From Edaphobacter dinghuensis (lineage in GTDB: Bacteria > Acidobacteriota > Terriglobia > Terriglobales > Acidobacteriaceae), in contig NZ_BMGT01000002.1 in the NCBI RefSeq assembly GCF_014640335.1, forward strand, positions 930,001-994,000: a stretch of DNA of 64,000 nucleotides, written 5' to 3'. Positions 33,988 to 41,611 of this stretch are shown here, one piece after another. Under the pieces are notes generated by a model. It worked only from the letters and a program-made list of their open reading frames with translations. It did not search any database and was not told where the DNA came from. A program made the position numbers and the translations under genes. The stretch's first letter is position 1, and each line of letters begins with the position of its first letter.

Positions 33988-35121
33988 CTACCACGGCTTG
34001 GAGCGGGCTACGGCGATGCCTCGGATCTCGTTCGGGTATTGACCCGAGACCGCGCAGTAGAAGTGATAGAGCACGCCCTCGTGAGTAATAACGGACGGCT
34101 TGTGAGCGAAGGTCTCGTCGATGCTGCCGGGCGCTCCGGTGTCGATGAGTATCTCCGGCACTTTGACGAAGGTGTAAGGATCGACGCTGAGCGCAAGCAG
34201 CTCGCGGGCGCGGCCAGGCCGCTCATAGTTGAAGCCGAAGTAGAACATGGCGAAGTCGCAGCCGTTTTGTACGACGAAGGGATTGGAGGCAAAGCGGCTG
34301 TCGCGTGCGTCCGGAGTGGGTGGCTGCGTAGCGTGAATGGGATTCGACGCCGGATAGGTCGCGCTGCCTCGGGGGCCGTTGCGGAGTATAGGATTTTCCG
34401 GATATCGCTTCCACGTCTTGAGATCGGTTGAGGTGGCTACTCCCGTCTGCTCGTGCCAGCCTCCGCCGACAGATTTCGGCAGCGGGTCGGTCTTGGCGTT
34501 GTAGTAGAGGTAATACGTTCCGCGGTCGAGCATGAGATCGGGACGGTAGAGGCCACCATGCTCCCACGGTGCTCCGTCCTGCGGATAGAGGATGGGATCG
34601 GTGAGCTGCCAGTGCAGAAGATCGTCGGACCATGCCAGGCCGATAACGGCTGCACCTTCTTCGTAGCCTGCGCCGGGGTAGGCGTTCCACGCGCCGAGAT
34701 AGCGCCCGTTGATCTTGATGGCTTCACCGTTGGAGCGAAGCTGCTTGTCGCGAAGAATGGAGCTGAGGGCGAGGTTATACTTTGTGAACTTCGATGACGG
34801 ATCGCGAGGGGCGACAAGCGCGACGCGCTCCCAGTGGAGAAGGTCCGTCGACCTGGCAAGGCCGGTCTGGTAGCCGATGCCGTCAAATCCGATGTAGAGC
34901 ATGTAGAAGGCGCCGTTGGCGTGGAAGACGATGGGGTCGTCCACGCTGCGCTCATCGAAGTCACCCTTCTTGCCGGTGGCTTTGAGAATGAGCTTTGGAT
35001 ACTTGTACGGCGTGCGGAAGGGCGCGACCTCATCCTTCGATGCGAACGAAAGATGAGGTGACGCAGCGGCAGTTGCAGCGATAGCAGAGTTGCGGAGAAA
35101 CTGACGGCGAGTGTTCTTCAT
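33988..35121 (-). CDS. Tat-exported beta-propeller glycosidase (GH43/GH32/GH117-like clan)
   Basis: A 377-residue exported protein. Tat signal RRQFLRNSAIAATAAA at residues 5-20. The rest is a five-bladed propeller: SVDDPIVFHANGAFYMLYIG (blade 1 Asp), TGLARSTDLLHWERV and GLAWSDDLLHWQLTDPIL, GGLYRPDLMLDRGTYYLYYN, TGVATSTDLKTWKRYPENPIL. The repeated STDLxxW words are shared by GH43, GH32, GH117 and GH130, so the exact family and substrate remain open. Three bases separate its stop from the convergent GH78. It follows the chimeric regulator by 15 bases in one operon. Confidence 0.8.
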   Translation of the reverse strand: MKNTRRQFLRNSAIAATAAASPHLSFASKDEVAPFRTPYKYPKLILKATGKKGDFDERSVDDPIVFHANGAFYMLYIGFDGIGYQTGLARSTDLLHWERVALVAPRDPSSKFTKYNLALSSILRDKQLRSNGEAIKINGRYLGAWNAYPGAGYEEGAAVIGLAWSDDLLHWQLTDPILYPQDGAPWEHGGLYRPDLMLDRGTYYLYYNAKTDPLPKSVGGGWHEQTGVATSTDLKTWKRYPENPILRNGPRGSATYPASNPIHATQPPTPDARDSRFASNPFVVQNGCDFAMFYFGFNYERPGRARELLALSVDPYTFVKVPEILIDTGAPGSIDETFAHKPSVITHEGVLYHFYCAVSGQYPNEIRGIAVARSKPW

Positions 35122-35136
35122 GCTTGGTGAGCCGTT

Positions 35137-36246
35137 CTACCTTGATACGACTTCGACGGAAGCCGGAACAGTGGCTCGGCTGAAGATCTTGTGGTCGATG
35201 TAGTTGTAGGGCGGCACCGTGTTGCCGGTGACGAGCAGCACACCAAGATGGATGAGGCCCGGGCCGTATTGCTGAACGTCCGGCGAGATCGAGGCCAGCA
35301 CAGGGCTGGTGGGGTCTTCAAGCTCGGCGAGCATCTCGGGGATGCCGTCGTGGCCGATGATGACAGTATCGTGCTGGCGATTAAGCTCGCGGATGGCTTC
35401 GAGCGCACCGAGAGCGCTGGAGTCGTTGGCGGCAGCTATAAGGATGTGTTTGTCGTGCGGGTGACGATGGAGGAAGTCGCTGACCAGGCGATGGCTCTCT
35501 TCGCGGAGACCACGGCCATCCATGCGGACAAAGGACTCGATCGGCAACGACGGCAGCAGGGTGCGGACGGCTTCGAACGCGCCGGTGGTGCGGCTCTGGA
35601 CGAGCGTGCCCGCCTCTTCAATGTCGAGGCCGAGCATCCAGTCCACCTGTTTACCCCATCGGTCGATGGCATAATTAGCAAGAATCTCGCCACCCTGGAA
35701 GCCGATGCGATAGTTGTCGACGCCAAAGTATGTGGCGTTGGGGTGGGGGATGTCGATGGCCATCAATGGGATGCCGGCAGCGGCGAGGCGCGCGGCGATG
35801 ATGGGCGCGGCGTGGTCTTCCACCTGGAACTCGATGACAAGCTCGACCCGCTCGCGGATGAACTCCTCAGCGTTGGCGAGTGCGGTCGATGCATCGTAAC
35901 GGTTATCGAGAACGAGCAGATCGACGCCGGAGGTCGCAGCAGCGGCGCGCAGGCTCTCCGTAACTGCCTGCGAGAAGGGCTGATCGCCACTCTGTCCGGC
36001 GAAGCCGAAGCGCATCTTGCGTGGGCGGCTGGCGCTGCGATAGAGACCGTCGGGCGACTGCGACACGTATCCGCGATGGACGAAGGTCTTGAGGATGCGG
36101 TAGACGCTGGTCTTGGAGTGGCGGGTCTCGCGATAGATCTGCTCGAGCGGAAGAGAGCGGTTCTCACGCTGGAGATACTCGAGAACATCGAGCGCAGCGG
36201 ACATGATGGGGATGAGATAGAGGTGGTTTGAGGTCTTGTTCGACAA
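35137..36246 (-). CDS. Chimeric regulator: IclR-type winged helix fused to a periplasmic-sugar-binding domain
   Basis: A 369-residue transcription factor. TTG at 36246 is supported by GAAGGAG seven bases upstream. Residues ~14-66 form an IclR-like winged helix (ALDVLEYLQRENRSLPLEQI, KTSVYRILKTFVHRGYV). Residues ~78-350 are a periplasmic-binding-protein type 1 fold as in ribose-binding protein (MRFGFAGQSGDQPFSQAVTE, VIEFQVEDHAAPIIAARLA, DNYRIGFQGGEILANY, ILIAAANDSSALGALEAI). LacI proteins have such a ligand domain but a different DNA-binding head. It probably senses a sugar and controls itself and the glycosidase downstream. Confidence 0.85.
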   Translation of the reverse strand: MSNKTSNHLYLIPIMSAALDVLEYLQRENRSLPLEQIYRETRHSKTSVYRILKTFVHRGYVSQSPDGLYRSASRPRKMRFGFAGQSGDQPFSQAVTESLRAAAATSGVDLLVLDNRYDASTALANAEEFIRERVELVIEFQVEDHAAPIIAARLAAAGIPLMAIDIPHPNATYFGVDNYRIGFQGGEILANYAIDRWGKQVDWMLGLDIEEAGTLVQSRTTGAFEAVRTLLPSLPIESFVRMDGRGLREESHRLVSDFLHRHPHDKHILIAAANDSSALGALEAIRELNRQHDTVIIGHDGIPEMLAELEDPTSPVLASISPDVQQYGPGLIHLGVLLVTGNTVPPYNYIDHKIFSRATVPASVEVVSR

Positions 36247-36550
36247 GATACATCTCCTTCGTGCAGTAGCGGCTGGGTTTATGCCTCTCCAACGATTGAA
36301 ACAAGCATAGCGTAGGAATTGATTTGAGTTGAAGCCTCAAATTCCCGGATTTTCCGCGAACCGGAATTAAAGGGAGAAAACACCCGGCAACGTGCCCGGC
36401 AGCAAAGGCAGGAGCAAACGAGACAAAAGAGAGCGCCGCCCGTCTAAAACCATGGAGCGATGCAGCGAAGTATCGCTGCCGGTGCCTGGCATGTTATTTG
36501 TGGCCAGGCGAATGATTTCGGCATAGCATAGTGCGCGCGGGAGATTGCGT
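36247..36550. other. Divergent intergenic region of the chimeric regulator and the MliC-like gene
   Basis: A 304-base interval holding the candidate operator at 36322-36342. The right-hand part (36367-36550) shows small GC-rich inverted words such as CCCGGCA and TGCCCGG, but no convincing promoter, RNA or ORF. Confidence 0.4.
36322..36342. promoter_or_regulatory. Candidate operator ATTTGAG-N7-CTCAAAT
   Basis: A perfect 7-bp inverted repeat with seven bases between (ATTTGAG at 36322-36328, CTCAAAT at 36336-36342), 76 bases upstream of the TTG start of the chimeric regulator. Size and symmetry suit a dimeric winged-helix protein. I found no second copy before the GH78 gene, so it would mediate autoregulation of the regulator-glycosidase operon. 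Confidence 0.5.
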
Positions 36551-36937
36551 ATGCGATATGCGGCTGTGATTGCCGGGATAGTGCTGATAGCAGGGACGGT
36601 GGCTTCGCCCCTTGCGGAGGACCTCTCCGTGCGCCTGCCGGGCGTTCCAGTCACACGGATTCATGCCACCTTCGAGTGCGGTGCCGATGGCGTCGCGCTT
36701 GGCCTTCCCTCGGGGCCTTTCACGGTCGACTATCTGAACGCCGGAGAGAACCATCTGGCTGTGCTTCCTATCCATGGACAGGCGTTGGTCTTCGCAAATG
36801 TAATCTCCGGCTCGGGTGCGCGTTATGCTGCCGGGCGCTATATCTGGTGGGACGCGGGCGCGCGCGGTGTAACTCTTTATGCCGATGGTGTCGATGGACA
36901 TCCAAAGGCCGAGTGCCATGCGGTGGAGAAGAGATGA
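36551..36937 (+). CDS. MliC/PliC-like lysozyme inhibitor, secreted
   Basis: A 128-residue exported protein. Signal peptide to about residue 23 (ASPLAE). The mature part follows the MliC pattern: THIHATFECG-like ATFECGADGVALGL with the first Cys, PFTVDYLNAGENHLAVLPI, VFANVISGSGARYAAGRYIW (the SxSGARY active loop), a Trp, and a second Cys in KAECHA that would close the disulphide. Such proteins protect the periplasm against host or competitor c-type lysozyme. Followed by a small membrane-protein gene; start ATG preceded by GGGAGA. Confidence 0.75.
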   Translation: MRYAAVIAGIVLIAGTVASPLAEDLSVRLPGVPVTRIHATFECGADGVALGLPSGPFTVDYLNAGENHLAVLPIHGQALVFANVISGSGARYAAGRYIWWDAGARGVTLYADGVDGHPKAECHAVEKR

Positions 36938-36965
36938 GAGACGCGCTTTCAAAGGAGGTTGAGAG

Positions 36966-37181
36966 ATGACGAGAAAAACATGGCGTATCGTGCTGACAAT
37001 CCTGATGTATGGAGGAGTTGTCGTCTTCCTCCTTCCTTACTTCAGGGGAAAGATCATGACCAGCTCGGGCATATGGTTCATGATCGTCGGCGTAGGAATG
37101 GCAGTCGTGTGCGGTTTGCTGCGCTGCTATCTCACCGAAGGAGACTGCGCGCGGATACCTCACATCGGACGAGACTGGTAA
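36966..37181 (+). CDS. Small two-helix membrane protein
   Basis: A 71-residue protein with two predicted membrane segments, RIVLTILMYGGVVVFLLPYF and GIWFMIVGVGMAVVCGLL, joined by a short polar turn, and a short basic/acidic tail. The very good AAAGGAGGTT just before its ATG argues that it is real. No family recognised. It follows the MliC-like gene by 28 bases and is probably in its transcript. Confidence 0.65.
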   Translation: MTRKTWRIVLTILMYGGVVVFLLPYFRGKIMTSSGIWFMIVGVGMAVVCGLLRCYLTEGDCARIPHIGRDW

Positions 37182-37384
37182 GAGTGATTCCCTCCTAAGA
37201 GAGCGGCATGGTGGGTGCCGTCGAAGACTCTATCTCTGCATGAATTGCGCTTTGCAGTTGCCATGGTGACGGCGGGTAAATGAACGACCTCGTGCAAATT
37301 CGAAAAGATCAATACTGAATTAAGATAACGGGAGGGCTTGCGGCAGGATGATCGAATCCCCTGCGCCGCGTCAATGGAGACAGC

Positions 37385-39265
37385 TTGAATCGATGGCACC
37401 AGCTTCCGCAGCAGTTGCACACTCTGGTTGCCTGCAATCCGAACTCTGTCCTGCTCCAGACCGCCTGCTTCGATCCATCGAACAAGCGAAGCTTGCTCTT
37501 TCTCGATCCTGTTCAAACAATAACTGCCCGCACGCTTGAAGAAATTCCCGAACTCTTCCGGCGCATCGAGCAGGCGCTGGCCGAGGGATTCTATGCAACC
37601 GGCTATCTCAGCTACGAGTGCGGGTATCACTTCGAGCGTTTCAAGGGCATCGCTCTCACGGAGCAGAGTCTCCCGCTGGCATGGTTTGGAATCTATCGCA
37701 AGCCTGTAATCTTTGATCACGAGACCGGCCGTTTCGATGGCGACCTGCCACTCTCTTTATCCAGTGAGACGACAAAAGCTCCAGCCAACTTCGCGGATAG
37801 CGTTACATTGGCGATCTCGGAAGAGGACTACACCGGGAAGATCGAGCGTATCAAGGAATGCATTGCTGCCGGAGAGACCTATCAGGTCAACTTCACCGAC
37901 AAGGTAAGCGTCCGCTCTGAAATTGGGGCTGACGCTGCATTTGCTACGTTGTTGCAGCAGCAACCTGTGGCCTATAGCGCGTTCCTGAATGTAGCCGGAC
38001 ATCAGATTCTCTCACTTTCTCCGGAATTATTTTTCAAGATCGAAGAAGGAAAGATCATCACCCGTCCCATGAAGGGTACGATGCCGCGCGGCCTCGATGC
38101 TGCGGAAGATGTGCAGGCTGCTATTCGCTTGCAGAACGATGAAAAAAATCGCTGCGAGCACGTAATGATCGTAGACCTGCTGCGCAACGACATTGGCCGC
38201 ATCTGCGAGATGGGCAGCGTGCAGGTGGACGATATCTTCTCCGTCGAAACGTATCAGACACTGTTACAGATGACCTCGACAGTATCGGGCAGGCTTCGCG
38301 AAGGGCTTACCTATTACGACATCTTCAAAGGGGTGTTCCCCAGCGGCTCCATCACCGGCGCTCCCAAGATTCGTACCATGGAGATCATTCACGAGCTGGA
38401 AGCAGCGCCGCGCGGAATCTATACCGGCTCTATCGGCTATATGGCTCCTGATGGGAGCGCAACATTTAATGTGGCCATTCGCACGCTCGACTTGTATGAA
38501 GGCAAAGCGCAGATGGGAGTGGGTGGGGGGATTGTCGCTGACTCCGATCCGAAGGACGAGTATCGTGAGTGCCTGCTGAAGGCGGAGTTCCTCGTCCGCG
38601 CGCGGCACGAGTTTCAGCTGATTGAGACAATGCTCTGGAACGGGGAATTTCGCCTGCTCGGCATGCATCTCGATCGCATGGAGTCCTCCGCTACTTACTT
38701 CGGCTTTGCTTTCGACAGGGCTGCCATCAAAGCGCAACTGATCGCAGAAGCGTCTCTGTTCGAACCCGGAGAGCTTTATCGTGTGCGCTCCCTGCTCGCC
38801 GAATCAGGAGACCTGACCATCACCTATGCGAAGCACACTGCAAACATCGCTTGGCAGACAGGTCGCATCCATCTCTCTTCAGAACGCACTTCGTCAACAG
38901 ATGTTTTCCTTCGTCATAAGACAACCCAGCGAAAACTATACGAAACGGAATACGCGAAGTGTCGCAATGATGGCTTTGACGAAGTCATCTTTCTGAACGA
39001 GAAAGGCGAAATCACCGAGGGAGCCATCAGCAATATCTTCATCAGCAGAGCAGGTAGGTTACTCACTCCTCCGCTGAGCTCCGGCGTGCTCCCAGGTGTC
39101 TTCCGTCGTCACATCCTCGAAACTGATCCCGGAGCGAAAGAGAGAATCCTGACACTCGAAGACCTGGAATCGGCGGATGCGATCTATCTATGCAACTCGC
39201 TGCGCGGCATGCGCGAGGTCAGGCTTTCTTCCGCCGACAGCACATTGCAGACGCTGGCGCAATAG
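37385..39265 (+). CDS. pabBC: Fused aminodeoxychorismate synthase component I and aminodeoxychorismate lyase
   Basis: One 626-residue polypeptide for p-aminobenzoate synthesis (folate). Residues ~1-385 are PabB: EDYTGKIERIKECIAAGETY, the MKGTMPRG loop, DLLRNDIGRICEMGSVQV and GVFPSGSITGAPKIRTME. Residues ~410-626 are the class IV PLP lyase PabC (LLGMHLDRMESSATYFGFAF; KTTQRKLYETEY with Lys; EVIFLNEKGEITEGAISNIF). The fusion order B-C is known in several phyla. The start is TTG at 37385 with GGAG nearby, and is less certain than the rest. No pabA adjoins. Its stop lies two bases from the convergent xseB stop. Confidence 0.92.
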   Translation: MNRWHQLPQQLHTLVACNPNSVLLQTACFDPSNKRSLLFLDPVQTITARTLEEIPELFRRIEQALAEGFYATGYLSYECGYHFERFKGIALTEQSLPLAWFGIYRKPVIFDHETGRFDGDLPLSLSSETTKAPANFADSVTLAISEEDYTGKIERIKECIAAGETYQVNFTDKVSVRSEIGADAAFATLLQQQPVAYSAFLNVAGHQILSLSPELFFKIEEGKIITRPMKGTMPRGLDAAEDVQAAIRLQNDEKNRCEHVMIVDLLRNDIGRICEMGSVQVDDIFSVETYQTLLQMTSTVSGRLREGLTYYDIFKGVFPSGSITGAPKIRTMEIIHELEAAPRGIYTGSIGYMAPDGSATFNVAIRTLDLYEGKAQMGVGGGIVADSDPKDEYRECLLKAEFLVRARHEFQLIETMLWNGEFRLLGMHLDRMESSATYFGFAFDRAAIKAQLIAEASLFEPGELYRVRSLLAESGDLTITYAKHTANIAWQTGRIHLSSERTSSTDVFLRHKTTQRKLYETEYAKCRNDGFDEVIFLNEKGEITEGAISNIFISRAGRLLTPPLSSGVLPGVFRRHILETDPGAKERILTLEDLESADAIYLCNSLRGMREVRLSSADSTLQTLAQ

Positions 39266-39267
39266 CG

Positions 39268-39495
39268 CTATTCGTCGTCCTCTTCGACATCGAGATCAGT
39301 TGCCACCATGCGGCTTCCGCGTTCGACCAGCACCTGAATCCTGCCTTCAGCGTCTTCCAGCTGTTTCTTACACGCGTCCGACAGCTTCACTCCTTCTTCA
39401 AACAGCCGCACCGACTCATCGAGCGAAAGATCACCGCGCTCCAGCTTCTCGACCACGGCCTCCAGTGCGGTCAGCTTCTGCTCAAAGTCGGCCAT
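39268..39495 (-). CDS. xseB: Exodeoxyribonuclease VII small subunit
   Basis: A 75-residue coiled-coil subunit that activates ExoVII for single-strand DNA degradation. FEQKLTALEAVVEKLERGDL and SLDESVRLFEEGVKLSDACK are the family signature. Its ATG shares a base with the stop of the upstream methyltransferase/MTHFR gene (TGATG), so translation is coupled to an unrelated enzyme. xseA is not in the window. Confidence 0.93.
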   Translation of the reverse strand: MADFEQKLTALEAVVEKLERGDLSLDESVRLFEEGVKLSDACKKQLEDAEGRIQVLVERGSRMVATDLDVEEDDE

Positions 39496-41432
39496 CAGAC
39501 CACCCCCACTTCCACCAGACCCAGCACCTGTGCCGCAGCCGCATACTTGCCGAACGGTGCGCTCACCTGAACTCCCTGCACCATCGGTCGCGCCTCGGCG
39601 AGCATCTCCTGCGCGATCTTCACCCCCTCAGCGCGTGCCGCCTCGGGCGAAGTCGCCGCGGCCATCCGAACCATGATCTCTTCGGGCATACTCACCCGCA
39701 GATCGTTCTTCATGAACTCCGCATTACGCAGATTGGTCAGCGGCCAGATCCCTGCAATCACCGGGATACGGAACCCTTCAATCCGCTTCAGAAATGCCTC
39801 CAGCAACCGCAGATCGAAGACTGGCTGCGTAATCGCGTACTCTGCACCTGCCTCCACCTTATAGGCGAACCGTCGGACCTCCTGATCGATGTCGGGCACT
39901 CCCGGATTGGCTGCGACCGCAACCGTAAATCCAGTTGACTCGCCAATCGAATTCTTGCCGATATCGAGCCCGCAGTTCAGGTTGCGAACGATGTTCACCA
40001 GCCCAATCGCGTCCACGTCGAAGACCGCCGTCGCGTCGGGGTAGTTCCCCAGCTTCGGCGGATCGCCGGTCAGACAGAGAACGTTCTTCAGCCCAATCGA
40101 GGATGCTCCCAGCAGATCGCTCTGAATGCTCAGCACGTTCCGGTCGCGACAGGTGTAGTGCAGAATCGTCTCGATGCCGACGTTCTGCTGAATCTGCACG
40201 CACAGGCTCTGGGCGCTCATCCTCGCGCTGGCCCGCGGCGAATCCGGCACGTTGATCGCATCCACTCCGAGCCGGTGAAGTTCGGCGGCGCCGTTCACCT
40301 CTTTGCTGCAATCGATTCCCTTAGGCGGCACAATCTCCACCATGGTGACGAACTCACCCGCAGCCACCATCGACCCAATCTTCGACCGCTGCGCCAACGG
40401 TGGCGGCTCGACTTTGTTCTTCACGACGGCAGCTGCGGCAGAGTCACCGCTCTCCATCACCTGCGCACCTGTCTCCATCGCGCCCAGAGCACGCAGCGCG
40501 CTCTTCATCGCCCGCGTATAGCTTGGAGTCGTTCCGCAACAGCCGCCCACAAAGGTCGCACCCGCCTTCACCAGCTTGCGAGTAAAGCTCGCCATATATT
40601 CAGGCGACGTCAGATAAAGCGTCCGCCCCTCGACCGCTCGCGGAATCCCTGCATTCGGCATCGCCGCCAGCGGCAGCGGGGTCACCTTGCGCATCCGTTC
40701 GATCACACTCAGCACCGTCGCCGGTCCGGCGCTGCAATTGCAGCCGATAGCGTCCGCGCCCCACTCTGTCAGTTTGTTGGCGGCAGTCTCTGCGGAGGCG
40801 CCATCGAGGCAGTTCCCTTCCTCGTCGACAGTGACCATCACCACCACAGGAAGCCAGGGAGCTTCACTCCGCGCCGCTCGAATCGCCTGCTTCGACTCCG
40901 ACAATGAGGTCATCGTCTCGATCATCAGCAGATCGACGCCAACCCCGGGGCCACCCTCGGCCATCGCTCGAATCTGTTCGGCAAATGCATCCCGGGCCTC
41001 GTCCAGCCCAACCTTGCCCAGCGGCTCCAGCCGAACTCCCAGCGGCCCGATCGAACCGGCTACAAACGCCTCGCTGGCCTGCTTCTCGCGAATCTGATCC
41101 ACGCACTCCCGTGCCAGCTTTACGCCGGCCAGATTGATCTCACGGACTTTATCCTGAATCCCGAAGTGCTCCAGCCGAAAGCGGTTCGCTCCAAAGGTGT
41201 TGGTCTCCACCACCTCCGCGCCCGCCTGCAGGTACTCGGCATGGACCTCGCGCACCAGCTCCGGCTGCGACAGGTTCAGCTCGTCGTAGCTGCGGTTGAT
41301 GAACACGCCGCGCGCGTAAAGCATCGTCCCCATTGCGCCATCGCACAGCACTGTTCCACCTGCGAACAGCCTGTCTACCGCAGCGGGTTCTGCTACATAA
41401 CGAATGCCAATACCGCCAGCGCCATCACTCAT
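39495..41432 (-). CDS. Bifunctional homocysteine S-methyltransferase / methylenetetrahydrofolate reductase
   Basis: A 645-residue fusion of the YitJ type. Residues ~20-310 are a homocysteine-binding barrel (GTVLCDGAMGTMLYARG; VVETNTFGANRFRL; zinc cysteines in GCNCSAGPA and FVGGCCGTTPSYT). Residues ~360-640 are MetF-like (EFVTMVEIVPPKGIDC; NVLCLTGDPPKLGNYP; ITQPVFDLRLLEAFLKRI). It converts homocysteine to methionine and makes methyl-THF. GGAGAAG precedes the ATG. Because it lacks a cobalamin domain it would be an alternative to MetH. Co-transcribed with xseB. Confidence 0.9.
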   Translation of the reverse strand: MSDGAGGIGIRYVAEPAAVDRLFAGGTVLCDGAMGTMLYARGVFINRSYDELNLSQPELVREVHAEYLQAGAEVVETNTFGANRFRLEHFGIQDKVREINLAGVKLARECVDQIREKQASEAFVAGSIGPLGVRLEPLGKVGLDEARDAFAEQIRAMAEGGPGVGVDLLMIETMTSLSESKQAIRAARSEAPWLPVVVMVTVDEEGNCLDGASAETAANKLTEWGADAIGCNCSAGPATVLSVIERMRKVTPLPLAAMPNAGIPRAVEGRTLYLTSPEYMASFTRKLVKAGATFVGGCCGTTPSYTRAMKSALRALGAMETGAQVMESGDSAAAAVVKNKVEPPPLAQRSKIGSMVAAGEFVTMVEIVPPKGIDCSKEVNGAAELHRLGVDAINVPDSPRASARMSAQSLCVQIQQNVGIETILHYTCRDRNVLSIQSDLLGASSIGLKNVLCLTGDPPKLGNYPDATAVFDVDAIGLVNIVRNLNCGLDIGKNSIGESTGFTVAVAANPGVPDIDQEVRRFAYKVEAGAEYAITQPVFDLRLLEAFLKRIEGFRIPVIAGIWPLTNLRNAEFMKNDLRVSMPEEIMVRMAAATSPEAARAEGVKIAQEMLAEARPMVQGVQVSAPFGKYAAAAQVLGLVEVGVV

Positions 41433-41611
41433 CTTCTTCTCCGGGTATTCCTATCATCCTAAGCCACCAGCCGGATGCGCTCCAAACCCGGCCATCGAGG
41501 CTCCCCGGGATTCCCCTTTGACCCAGCCACCCTGCCTCCTTTGTTATACTCAGCGGATAGCCGTGGCTCCGCATAAATACGCCGCAGCGCTCAGGTTGGA
41601 GTTTGTCCACG

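Noticed and set aside
35191..36231. 346-codon plus-strand ORF antisense to the chimeric regulator
   Set aside because: Shadow frame of a strongly biased gene; low-complexity Gly/Asp/Val/Glu content.
37182..37384. Possible RNA element before pabBC
   Set aside because: The 203-base gap has no extended inverted repeat or recognised riboswitch core that I could support.
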